DNA from: Nocardioides dongkuii
GTDB taxonomy: Bacteria > Actinomycetota > Actinomycetes > Propionibacteriales > Nocardioidaceae
Assembly (NCBI RefSeq): GCF_014127485.1
Contig: NZ_CP059903.1
Span: 1,550,001-1,614,000, forward strand
Length of the DNA stretch: 64,000 nt
Direction: 5' to 3'
The notes beneath the pieces were generated by a model that worked only from the letters and a program-made list of their open reading frames with translations, was not told where the DNA came from and did not search any database. The position numbers were made by a program, and so were the translations under genes. Positions 50,658 through 58,368 of this stretch are shown here, in pieces (positions within the stretch are counted from its first letter, which is position 1; the number at the start of each line of letters is the position of its first letter).

Positions 50658-51955
50658 CGGGTCGCTCCCGCCGCCGACATGGTCGGCTCGGCGGCCGGGG
50701 ACGGCGTGCTCCGGGCGCGCCGGCGCTCCAGGGAGGCCTGGTCCTGGCCCTCGCCGCCGACGGTCGTCTCCGAGCGGGTCAGCCAGCCCTGCTTGTTCAT
50801 CGTGAGGAACGCGTAGAGCTTGATCGGCAGTGCCACCAGGATGACGACCAGGGTCAGCAGCGGGAGCAGCACGATGTCCTGCGGGTTCCGGTAGAGGTGG
50901 GAGAACCCACGGATCCCGCGGCCGGCGAGCAGCCAGGCCCCCGCCAGCAGCGCACCGTGGGTGGTGAGCTCGAGCCGGCTGAACACCAGGTAGCCGATGG
51001 TGACGCCCATGGTGACCGGCGTGAACAGGATCTGCAGGACGGTGACCTTGGTGACGAACGGCGTCCGCCACAGCCAGCCCTTGTAGACGGCGGTGAGGTA
51101 GCAGCGGTAGGAGTTGCGGCTCCAGCGCACCCGCTGCTTGACGAAGGCGCGGAAGGAGTCCGGGAACATCGAGAGCGCCTTGGCCGAGGACTGGTGCACG
51201 GTGGTGAAGCCCGAGGCCAGGACCAGCCAGGTCAGCCGGCCGTCGTCGCCGGCGATGCAGCGGCGGCCGAGGAAGAACTCGTTCTCGAGGTTCTCGAGCA
51301 CCGGCAGCACGGCCGAGCGGCGGTACGCCGCGGTCCGGCCCGAGACGCAGGCGACCGCCCCGGCGCGGCCCATCGCGGGCACGTAGTTGTGGTAGCGCAG
51401 GTTGACCATCCAGTTGGCGATCCGCCGCCACACGCTGCTGCGCGCCTCGTAGACGTTCTGCTGCGTGCTCACCCCGCCCACCTCGGGGTCGAGGAACGGG
51501 CGCTGCACGGCGAGCAGCAGCCCGGGCTCCCACTGGGTGTCGGAGTCCACCAGCACCAGGACCTCGGAGGTCGCCATCCGGATGCCGACGCCGAGGGCGG
51601 ACCGCTTGCCGGCGTGCTGGAACAGCACGGGCCGGATGCTCGGGTCGCCGATCGCCTCGAGGCGGGCGAACGCCTCGGTGTCGGCGACGTCGAGGACGAT
51701 GATGATCTCGGTCGGGCTCTGCGCGCGCCAGTTGGCCACGCACCGCATCAGGATGTCGGGGTCCTCGTGGTAGCTGGGGACGACGACGGAGGTGGTCGTC
51801 GTGAAGTCGTTCTCGATCGGCCGGGCCCGGGCGGACAGCACGCACCGGTAGATCCACAGGGACCAGACGATGATGCCGGCGACGGCGAGCGGGAAGGCCG
51901 CCCGCCACTCGGCCAGGTCGAAGGCGGGCAGGGTGAAGTCGGCGAAGTCGGGCAC
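50654..51955 (-). CDS. Processive family 2 glycosyltransferase (hyaluronan/cellulose synthase-like)
   Basis: Membrane polysaccharide synthase of 433 residues. One N-terminal membrane segment (about 16-38), a cytoplasmic GT2 domain and three to four C-terminal membrane segments match NodC/hyaluronan synthase. The catalytic set is complete: SVVVPSYHEDPDIL, IIIVLDVADTE, the DxD in LVDSDTQWEPG, the GDD in CIAGDDGRLT, and the processivity motif Q-x-x-R-W as KQRVRWSRN. Thus it should polymerise a sugar nucleotide and extrude the chain. The GTG at 51955 has AGGGGG about 10 nt upstream. It heads the coupled operon with the two beta-helix proteins and the dehydrogenase. The polymer is unknown. Confidence 0.85.
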   Translation of the reverse strand: MPDFADFTLPAFDLAEWRAAFPLAVAGIIVWSLWIYRCVLSARARPIENDFTTTTSVVVPSYHEDPDILMRCVANWRAQSPTEIIIVLDVADTEAFARLEAIGDPSIRPVLFQHAGKRSALGVGIRMATSEVLVLVDSDTQWEPGLLLAVQRPFLDPEVGGVSTQQNVYEARSSVWRRIANWMVNLRYHNYVPAMGRAGAVACVSGRTAAYRRSAVLPVLENLENEFFLGRRCIAGDDGRLTWLVLASGFTTVHQSSAKALSMFPDSFRAFVKQRVRWSRNSYRCYLTAVYKGWLWRTPFVTKVTVLQILFTPVTMGVTIGYLVFSRLELTTHGALLAGAWLLAGRGIRGFSHLYRNPQDIVLLPLLTLVVILVALPIKLYAFLTMNKQGWLTRSETTVGGEGQDQASLERRRARSTPSPAAEPTMSAAGATR

Positions 51956-52088
51956 GATGATGGAACCCCCTGGTGTGGCGTGGAGGCCCGACGGCGCGAT
52001 CGCGCCCGCCGAGACCGTGAGAAGCGCAGCGCCCGGCGACCCCCGGCGTCTGCGTTGCCACGACCGTAGGCGTGGAATCCGCCGACGA

Positions 52089-52123
52089 GGAATACGATTC
52101 CGGCTCGTATACCTAATACCGAG
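52089..52123. promoter_or_regulatory. Two dyads in the divergent polysaccharide promoter
   Basis: GGAAT-ACG-ATTCC (52089-52101) is a perfect dyad, followed by CTCGTAT (52104-52110) with ATACCGAG (52116-52123), a second dyad with a one-base bulge. The stretch is AT-rich for this genome and contains -10-like sequences in both directions, between the GT2 synthase operon and the divergent lipoprotein. Confidence 0.5.
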
Positions 52124-52145
52124 TACCTGCGCGTCCGGGGCTGGG

Positions 52146-52191
52146 GATAATCGCCGGAACCGCTTTTCCCGGCTCACCGATCACCTAGCGT
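52146..52191 (+). promoter_or_regulatory. -10-like elements before the divergent lipoprotein
   Basis: GATAAT at 52146-52151 is a near-consensus -10 that would give a leader of about 40 nt. TAGCGT at 52186-52191 lies 7 nt before the ATG and would instead give a leaderless mRNA. Either may be used. Confidence 0.4.
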
Positions 52192-52198
52192 CGACGCC

Positions 52199-52771
52199 AT
52201 GAGACTCGTGAGGTGGGCCGCTGCTGCGGTCGCGTTTCCCCTTGTGTTGAGCGGGTGTGGCGTCGTGGGCTCCGGGGACGAGGCCGACTTCGGTGCGCCG
52301 GGGGAGGCGGGGGCCCGTGCCGTTAACGGCACCCCGGGGGCAGCTGGACAATCGGTTAACCCGACCGAAACAATGGGAGCGGAAAAGCGAATTCAGTCGC
52401 CCGGATTCGGCGAGTTCTTTCGTTATGAGAGCGGGTTGAGGATGCAGGTCGGGCCACCGCAGCGGTTCACGCCCTCGTCGTGGATCGAGCCGCGCCCGGG
52501 CCTGCCGGTGCGCCTGCGGGTGACGGTGCGCAACGGCGCCGAGGAGCCCTGGAACCCCAGTCAGCTGCACGTGCGGCTGGGCAGCGGCTTCGTCCCGGCC
52601 GAGCAGATCTTCGACTACGACCAGGGGGTGGTCGCGAGGCCGGAGGAGCGGGTGCCCGCGGGGGAGACGGTCACGTTCTTCGTGGGCTACTGGGTGCCCG
52701 ACACCGAGCGGCTCAGCGTCGAGGTCGACCCGGGGCAGGGCTACCAGCCGACGGTCGTCGCGACGTCCTAG
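52199..52771 (+). CDS. Lipoprotein with DUF4352-like immunoglobulin-type domain
   Basis: Exported lipoprotein of 190 residues. The signal peptide ends in lipobox VLSGCG (Cys19). A low-complexity stretch (about 20-65) leads into an Ig-like domain (about 75-185) with LRVTVRNGAEEPWNPSQL and PAGETVTFFVGYWVPD, close to the DUF4352 pattern. The codon use and base composition of the first third (TTAACGG, GGAAAAGCGAATTC) are less GC-rich than those of its neighbours. It is divergent from the polysaccharide operon and shares its promoter region, so it may be a co-regulated envelope component. Function unknown. Confidence 0.7.
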   Translation: MRLVRWAAAAVAFPLVLSGCGVVGSGDEADFGAPGEAGARAVNGTPGAAGQSVNPTETMGAEKRIQSPGFGEFFRYESGLRMQVGPPQRFTPSSWIEPRPGLPVRLRVTVRNGAEEPWNPSQLHVRLGSGFVPAEQIFDYDQGVVARPEERVPAGETVTFFVGYWVPDTERLSVEVDPGQGYQPTVVATS

Positions 52772-52792
52772 GCGCACCCGGCCGCGCCTCGC

Positions 52793-53269
52793 TCACGTCA
52801 GGGCCACGCCCACGACCCAGGTGAGCGCGGCGAGGAGGCCGGCGGCGAGCTCGATGAGGATGCTGAGCCCCACCGCGCCCAGGGCGCGCCGCGTCGAGGG
52901 CCAGGCAGCCGCTGCGCCGACCCGCCGGTGCTCGGCCAGGTAGACCCCGAGCACGAACCCGAGGAACAGGCCGACCACGGGCACCACGAAGAAGCCGACG
53001 ACGGCCAGGCCCGCGCCCACCCACTGGGTCGAGCCGGGGATGCCCGCGCTCTGGAGGCGGCGGCCGGGGACGACGTACTTCACGACGGCGCCGAGGGCGA
53101 GGAACGTGGTGGCGACCGCGGCGACCAGCCAGGCGGTCGTCCCGCCGACGTCGGCCGCCCAGACGAGGACGGCGGCCAGGACCAGGACGGGGCCGGGCAG
53201 GACCGGCACCAGGATCCCGGCGAGCCCGACGGCGATGACGAGGGCGACCAGGACCTCCCCGACGCTCAC
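52793..53269 (-). CDS. DUF456 family membrane protein
   Basis: Small membrane protein of 158 residues with about five hydrophobic segments, matching DUF456 in length and pattern: VLVALVIAVGLAGILVPVLPG at the start, VLVWAADVG, KYVVPGRRLQSAGIPGST and GLFLGFVLGVYLAE. The function of the family is unknown. The GTG at 53269 is the first in-frame start with family similarity. It is convergent with the lipoprotein gene (21 bp between stops) and lies downstream of the DUF7455 gene, separated by a terminator. Confidence 0.85.
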   Translation of the reverse strand: MSVGEVLVALVIAVGLAGILVPVLPGPVLVLAAVLVWAADVGGTTAWLVAAVATTFLALGAVVKYVVPGRRLQSAGIPGSTQWVGAGLAVVGFFVVPVVGLFLGFVLGVYLAEHRRVGAAAAWPSTRRALGAVGLSILIELAAGLLAALTWVVGVALT

Positions 53270-53308
53270 GGCGTCACCCTGTCACACCCGGAGCCCCCGG
53301 GGACGACG

Positions 53309-53336
53309 ACGGCCCCGGACTCTCGTCCGGGGCCGT
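53309..53336 (-). terminator. Terminator after the DUF7455 gene
   Basis: A perfect 12-bp stem (arms 53309-53320 and 53325-53336, ACGGCCCCGGAC and its complement) with a TCTC loop, 25 nt beyond the stop of the small zinc-ribbon-like gene. Confidence 0.8.
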
Positions 53337-53361
53337 GCGAAGTCGTGGTGTTCGGGACGCC

Positions 53362-53592
53362 TCAGCGATCGTCGTCCGCGGCGATCACGGGGGAGGAGCC
53401 GAGCTTGTGGGTCTCGTCGACCACGTGGGCCGCGATCTCCTTGAGCTTGTCGCCGTGCTCACGTGCGTGGTGGGCGCAGAACAGGAGCTCTCCGCCCGTC
53501 TGGAGCTCCACACGGAGGTAGGCCTGGGCGCCGCATCGGTCGCAGCGGTCCGCTGCGGTCAGCGGCGCGCTGGTGGCTACTGCAGTGGTCAC
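53362..53592 (-). CDS. DUF7455 small zinc-ribbon-like protein
   Basis: Protein of 76 residues with CDRCGAQAYLRVEL and LFCAHHAREH, i.e. a C-x2-C plus C-x2-H set that could bind zinc. This is the DUF7455 protein usually found next to sigA and parE in actinobacteria, of unknown function. The GTG at 53592 is preferred because GAGG lies 5 nt upstream and the resulting start VTTAVATSAPLTAADRC fits the family; ATG 53613 would add 7 residues. It is divergent from parE across about 400 bp. Confidence 0.85.
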   Translation of the reverse strand: MTTAVATSAPLTAADRCDRCGAQAYLRVELQTGGELLFCAHHAREHGDKLKEIAAHVVDETHKLGSSPVIAADDDR

Positions 53593-53995
53593 ATCGGCCT
53601 CATTTCTGATCATCGTGTCTTGCTCAACGTACCGCCGGGACACAAGATTCCCGGAGTTGCGTGGTGCCCGACACGTGAGTCCCGTCTTGGTCTCTCAGTC
53701 CCCGCCCGTCGGGATTCCATGCCCCGGACAACGATGGCCGGGGCGGGAAGTCACCCTGGGACGTGGACGTGCTGCCTGTGGTGCAGTGTGACGCGGTGGA
53801 GGACCGTACCGAAGCAGTTTCCCGGGCAGCTGCCCGATCTTGTCCACATCGTGACGTGACTCGCACGCCGTCACCGTAGACCCGCCACGCTCCGGGCCGG
53901 AGCAGGCGTGCCTGCACTCCTCATCGGCGTGTCGCGGGTAGATTCGGAGCAGTTCGACCCCCCGTGTTTCCCGCTGCCCTCCGAGGAGCCCCCCG
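53593..53995. other. 403-bp gap upstream of parE
   Basis: No gene is supported here. It contains the upstream region of the DUF7455 gene, a 14-bp palindrome, a DnaA-box match, an inverted repeat GTGACG-N12-CGTCAC (53851-53856 and 53869-53874), and TAGATT at 53939-53944, a likely -10 for parE. Confidence 0.6.
53823..53848. promoter_or_regulatory. Palindrome and DnaA-box match upstream of parE
   Basis: CGGGCAGCTGCCCG (53823-53836) is a perfect palindrome. Three bases later TTGTCCACA (53840-53848) matches the actinobacterial DnaA box exactly. A single box may act in transcription control rather than in replication start. Confidence 0.45.
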
Positions 53996-56059
53996 ATCGC
54001 CGACAACACCTACAACGCCGCGCACCTCCTGGTCCTGGAGGGGTTGGAGGCGGTGCGCAAGCGCCCGGGCATGTACATCGGCTCGACCGACACCCGCGGC
54101 CTGATGCACTGCCTGTGGGAGATCATCGACAACGGCGTCGACGAGGCGCTCGCGGGGGCGGCGAAGCGGGTCGAGGTGACGCTGCACCCCGACGGCTCCG
54201 CGGAGGTCCACGACGACGGACGCGGCATCCCGACCGACAAGGAGCCCAAGACCGGGCTCCCGGGTGTCGAGGTGGTGGCGACCAAGCTGCACGCCGGCGG
54301 CAAGTTCGGCGGCGGCTCGTACGTCGCCACCGGCGGCCTGCACGGCGTCGGCCTGTCCGTGGTCAACGCGCTCTCCACCCGCCTGGACGTCGACGTCGAG
54401 CGCTCGCCGGCGGTGCAGGGCATGTCGTTCCGCCGCGGCACGCCGGGTGTCTTCGAGGGGGAGGGCCCCGAGGCCCCGTTCGAGGCCCGTTCCGGGCTGA
54501 GCCGCAAGGGCGGCCGGGTCGCGAAGGGCCGCAGCGGCACGCGCATCCGGTTCTGGCCGGACCGGCAGATCTTCACCAAGGAGGCCGCGTTCGTCTACGA
54601 CGAGCTGGTCACCCGCGCCCGGCAGACGTCGTTCATCGTCCCGGGCCTCGAGCTGGTCATCCGCGACCAGCGGGGCCCTGAGCTGGTGGAGGAGAAGTTC
54701 CGCCACGACGGTGGCATCGCGGAGTTCGCCGAGTTCCTCGCCCACGACGAGCCGGTCACCGACGTCCTCCGGCTGCAGGGCATGGACACCTTCACCGAGA
54801 CCGTCCCGCTGCTCGACGACAAGGGGCACATGACCCCGCAGGAGGTGGAGCGGGAGCTGCACGTCGACGTCGCCGTGCGCTGGGGCACCGGCTACGACAC
54901 CGAGCTGCGCTCGTTCGTCAACGTGATCGCGACCCCCAAGGGCGGCACCCACCTGAGCGGCTTCGAGCAGGCGGTCACCAAGACGTTCAACGACGTGATG
55001 CGCTCCGCCAAGGCGCTCAAGGTCAACGACGCCGACGTGATCAAGGACGACGTCCTCGAGGGGCTGACCGGGGTGGTCACGGTGCGCCTCGCCGAGCCGC
55101 AGTTCGAGGGCCAGACCAAGGAGATCCTCGGGACGCCGGCCGCGCGCTCGGTGGTGCGCAAGGTGGTCTCGACGGAGCTGAAGAAGTTCCTGACCTCCGC
55201 CAAGCGCCACGAGAAGGTCCAGGCCAAGCTGGTGATGGAGAAGGTCGTCGGGGCGTCGAAGACGCGCATCGCGGCCCGCACCCACAAGGAGACCCAGCGG
55301 CGCAAGAACGCCCTGGAGTCCTCGGCGCTGCCCTCCAAGCTCGCCGACTGCCGCGCCAACGACAACGACCGCACCGAGCTGTTCATCGTCGAGGGCGACT
55401 CGGCGCTCGGCACCGCGAAGCTCGCGCGCAACTCGGAGTTCCAGGCGCTGCTGCCCATCCGCGGCAAGATCCTCAACGTCCAGAAGGCCTCCGTCGGCGA
55501 CATGCTCAAGAACGCCGAGTGCGCCTCGATCATCCAGGTCGTGGGCGCCGGCTCGGGACGCACCTTCGACCTCGAGGCGCGGCGGTACGGCCGGATCATC
55601 TTCATGGCCGACGCCGACTCCGACGGCGCGCACATCCGGTGCCTGCTGGCGACGCTGTTCTTCAAGTACATGCCCGAGCTCGTCGCCGAGGGCCGCGTCT
55701 ACACCGCGGTGCCGCCGCTGCACCGCATCGAGCTGTCCAACCCGAAGAAGGGCATGGACAAGTACATCTACACCTACTCCGACGACGAGCTGCAGCGGAA
55801 GCTGGCGGAGCTGAAGAAGAAGAACGTGCGCTGGAAGGACCCGGTGCAGCGCTACAAGGGCCTCGGCGAGATGGACGCCGACCAGCTGGCCGAGACCACG
55901 ATGGACCCGCGCCGTCGTACCCTGCGCCGGATCACCGTCGACGACGCGGAGGCCGCCGGGAAGGTCTTCGAGCTGCTGATGGGCTCCGACGTCGCGCCGC
56001 GCAAGGAGTTCATCGTGCAGGGCGCCTACGAGGTCGACGTCGAGACGCTCGACGCCTGA
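53996..56059 (+). CDS. parE: DNA topoisomerase IV subunit B
   Basis: ATPase subunit of topoisomerase IV, which unlinks daughter chromosomes with ParC, 687 residues. GHKL motifs: LWEIIDNGVDEALAG, DDGRGIPTDKEPKTG and GGLHGVGLSVVNAL; TOPRIM motifs: FIVEGDSALGTAKLARNSEF and MADADSDGAHIR. It matches Streptomyces ParE rather than GyrB. The start is unusual: coding similarity (ADNTYNAAHLLVLEGLEAV) begins upstream of the first TTG (54044), but no ATG or GTG is available. GAGGAG at 53983-53988 stands 7 nt before ATC 53996, so an ATC start is proposed. The partner parC is on the other strand at 59108-62836. Confidence 0.93.
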   Translation: MADNTYNAAHLLVLEGLEAVRKRPGMYIGSTDTRGLMHCLWEIIDNGVDEALAGAAKRVEVTLHPDGSAEVHDDGRGIPTDKEPKTGLPGVEVVATKLHAGGKFGGGSYVATGGLHGVGLSVVNALSTRLDVDVERSPAVQGMSFRRGTPGVFEGEGPEAPFEARSGLSRKGGRVAKGRSGTRIRFWPDRQIFTKEAAFVYDELVTRARQTSFIVPGLELVIRDQRGPELVEEKFRHDGGIAEFAEFLAHDEPVTDVLRLQGMDTFTETVPLLDDKGHMTPQEVERELHVDVAVRWGTGYDTELRSFVNVIATPKGGTHLSGFEQAVTKTFNDVMRSAKALKVNDADVIKDDVLEGLTGVVTVRLAEPQFEGQTKEILGTPAARSVVRKVVSTELKKFLTSAKRHEKVQAKLVMEKVVGASKTRIAARTHKETQRRKNALESSALPSKLADCRANDNDRTELFIVEGDSALGTAKLARNSEFQALLPIRGKILNVQKASVGDMLKNAECASIIQVVGAGSGRTFDLEARRYGRIIFMADADSDGAHIRCLLATLFFKYMPELVAEGRVYTAVPPLHRIELSNPKKGMDKYIYTYSDDELQRKLAELKKKNVRWKDPVQRYKGLGEMDADQLAETTMDPRRRTLRRITVDDAEAAGKVFELLMGSDVAPRKEFIVQGAYEVDVETLDA

Positions 56060-56077
56060 CCGCCGGGGCGGGGTCGG

Positions 56078-56578
56078 TCAGATGTGCTGCTCGAGCAGCC
56101 CGGTGTCGACGTCGTACACGAAACCGCCGACCCGGACGGTCTCGGGGACGAGCGGGTGTGACCGGACCTTGGCGACGTCCTCCTCGAGGGCGGCCAGCTG
56201 GTCCTCGACCACGCTGAAGGGCTGCCAGGAGGCGTCACCCCCCGCCGAGGCCTCGACGGCGGCGCGCAGCTCGGCCTCGGTGTTGCTGGCGACGGCGCAG
56301 CGGGTGTGGGGGACCACGAGGACCCGGTCGACGTTGAGCAGGTGCACGCCGAGGACGAGCGCCTCGAGCGCCTGCGGGGTGACCCGGCCGCCCGGGTTGC
56401 GGAAGATCTTGGCGTCACCGGGGCTCAGCCCCAGGATGCCCAGGGGGTCGATCCGGGAGTCCATGCAGGTGACGATGGCGACGCCCGCGTGGGCGATGCC
56501 GTCGAACCCCCCGAGGGTGAAGGAGTCGGCGAAGGCGCGGTTGGCGGCGAGCAGGTCGTCGAAGTCGCTGGAGGGCAC
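56078..56578 (-). CDS. Beta-class carbonic anhydrase
   Basis: Zinc enzyme interconverting carbon dioxide and bicarbonate, 166 residues, the short actinobacterial type. Zinc ligands and active-site dyad: CMDSRIDP (Cys, Asp, Arg) and HTRC (His, Cys). NPGGRVTPQALEALVLG is the usual connecting segment. The GTG at 56578 is preceded by TAACGT 6 nt upstream, so it is probably leaderless. It is convergent with parE, with 18 bp between the stops, and lies 20 bp downstream of the MFS transporter gene on the same strand. Confidence 0.93.
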   Translation of the reverse strand: MPSSDFDDLLAANRAFADSFTLGGFDGIAHAGVAIVTCMDSRIDPLGILGLSPGDAKIFRNPGGRVTPQALEALVLGVHLLNVDRVLVVPHTRCAVASNTEAELRAAVEASAGGDASWQPFSVVEDQLAALEEDVAKVRSHPLVPETVRVGGFVYDVDTGLLEQHI

Positions 56579-56598
56579 GTCCGGACGTTAGCGGAGGA

Positions 56599-58368
56599 TC
56601 AGCCCGCCGAGCGCAGCAGGTCGCCTGCCGAGAGGGCCCGGGTCGCCGCGCCGCGGAACAGCAGCAGCGCCAGGACCGCGGCGACGACCGCCGAGACGGC
56701 GGCCCCCGCGAACACGGTCTGCTCCTGGGTGATCGCCGCGTCGAGCTGCTGGGTGCGGTACGCCGGGCACACCTTGTCGGCATCGACCCCGCACACCTCG
56801 GCGATCGTGCGCAGCCCGTCCTGGGCGGCGTAGTAGCGGCTCAGGCCGATCGCGGTCAGGGCGGAGATGCCGACGAGCATGCCGACCATCCGGGCCACGA
56901 CGACCAGCGCGCTGGCCAGCCCGTGGACGTCGTCGGAGGTGCTGGCCAGCACGGCGGCGTTGACCGGCGCGAGCGCCAGGCCGAACCCCAGGCCGCCCAG
57001 GACGAGGGCGACGTTGGCGAACCAGCCCTCCAGCGCGTCCGAGGGCCACTGCGACATCAGCGCGAAGCCGGCCGCCGCGAGCGCCATGCCCACCGCGGTG
57101 ACCGCGCCGGCCGAGAACCGCCGGGTGAGGTAGCCGCCGACGACCGCGCCGACCGGGAGCGCGACGAGGAAGCGGACCAGCACCAGCGCGGCCATCAGCT
57201 GGCTGTCGCGGTAGGTGGTGGTGCGGGCGAAGAGGGGGACCGCCACGAGCGCGGCGATCAGCGCGGCGCCGACGAAGAAGCTGACCAGCACCGCGCCCCA
57301 GGCGGGGACGGCGCGCAGCGCGCCCCGCGGCACCAGCGGCGCCTCGGCGCGGCGCAGGTGGACGACGAAGGCGACGCCGGCCAGCGCGGCGCCGAGGAGG
57401 TACCAGACGCCCTGCTCGGAGAAGACCTGCACCTCGGGGTCGGCGGTCGCGAAGGCGAGGATCACGCCGCCGAGCGTGGCGGCGAGGAGCACGGCGCCGA
57501 CGACGTCGGCCTCGCGCGTGCTGCGCACCCACGAGCGCAGGTCGACGAGCGGCCGGGCGGCGGTCGCGCACCGGACGCCGAGCAGCACGAACGCCGCGAC
57601 CGTGGTCAGGCCCAGCGGCGTCAGCCACCGGCCGGTGCCGGCGAGCGGCGTGAGCAGACCGCCCCAGGTGATGCTGGCCATCAGGTCGGGAGGCCGGACG
57701 AAGACCAGGGCGCCCGCCACCAGCCCCACGGCGAGCAGCAGCAGCCCGAGCGGGTCGGGCAGCCGCGCCGGACCGGCCCGGGGAGCGGTGTCGCGGCGGG
57801 TCAGGGCCTGCACGGCGACCGCGAGCACCAGCCCGACCGCCAGGTTGATCGCGAAGATGGCGCGCCAGTCGGCGAAGGCGAGGACCACCGCGCCGAAGAG
57901 CGGACCCAGGACGCTGCCGATCTCCTGGACCGCGGAGACCACGCCGAGGGGCACCCCGCGGCGCTCGCGCGGGTAGAGGTCGGCGACCAGGGCGAGGGTC
58001 GCCGGCACCAGGCCGCCGCCGCCGACGCCCTGCAGGAACCGGCCGGCGACCATGCTGGGCATGTCGTAGGCGAGCGCGGTGACCAGCGAGCCGAGCGCGA
58101 AGACGACCAGCGCCGCCACCAGCACCGGCACCCGCCCGCGCAGGTCGGCGATCCGGCCGATGAGCGGCAGCATCGCGACGTACCCGAGCAGGAACCCGGA
58201 GATGATCGGCGCGGCCCGCTGGAGCTGGTCGATCGGGACGCCGACGCTGGCCATCAGGTCCGGCAGCGCGAGGACGACGACGTAGGTGTCGGCGGCCGCG
58301 AACGCCACCGCACCGGCCGCGACGCCGAGGAGGACCCGCGGCGAGCGGGCGGCGGACGCCGCGGTCAC
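56599..58368 (-). CDS. 14-TM MFS transporter, P55-like
   Basis: Major facilitator of the DHA2 (14-segment) group, 589 residues. Motif A after segment 2 is GRIADLRGRVPV, and motif C-like PATLALVADLYPRERRG and EIGSVLGPLFGAVV follow. A large loop before the last segment contains VCGVDADKVCP. The gene overlaps the LprG-like lipoprotein by GTGA. This lipoprotein-transporter pair matches Rv1411c-Rv1410c (LprG-P55) of M. tuberculosis, which exports triacylated lipids and glycolipids. A drug-efflux label would be less specific. It lies in the same operon as parC. Confidence 0.85.
   Translation of the reverse strand: MTAASAARSPRVLLGVAAGAVAFAAADTYVVVLALPDLMASVGVPIDQLQRAAPIISGFLLGYVAMLPLIGRIADLRGRVPVLVAALVVFALGSLVTALAYDMPSMVAGRFLQGVGGGGLVPATLALVADLYPRERRGVPLGVVSAVQEIGSVLGPLFGAVVLAFADWRAIFAINLAVGLVLAVAVQALTRRDTAPRAGPARLPDPLGLLLLAVGLVAGALVFVRPPDLMASITWGGLLTPLAGTGRWLTPLGLTTVAAFVLLGVRCATAARPLVDLRSWVRSTREADVVGAVLLAATLGGVILAFATADPEVQVFSEQGVWYLLGAALAGVAFVVHLRRAEAPLVPRGALRAVPAWGAVLVSFFVGAALIAALVAVPLFARTTTYRDSQLMAALVLVRFLVALPVGAVVGGYLTRRFSAGAVTAVGMALAAAGFALMSQWPSDALEGWFANVALVLGGLGFGLALAPVNAAVLASTSDDVHGLASALVVVARMVGMLVGISALTAIGLSRYYAAQDGLRTIAEVCGVDADKVCPAYRTQQLDAAITQEQTVFAGAAVSAVVAAVLALLLFRGAATRALSAGDLLRSAG

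Noticed and set aside
53573-53917. Short open frames on both strands in the parE upstream gap
   Set aside because: No ribosome site, no protein-like composition, and they overlap the palindrome and DnaA-box region.
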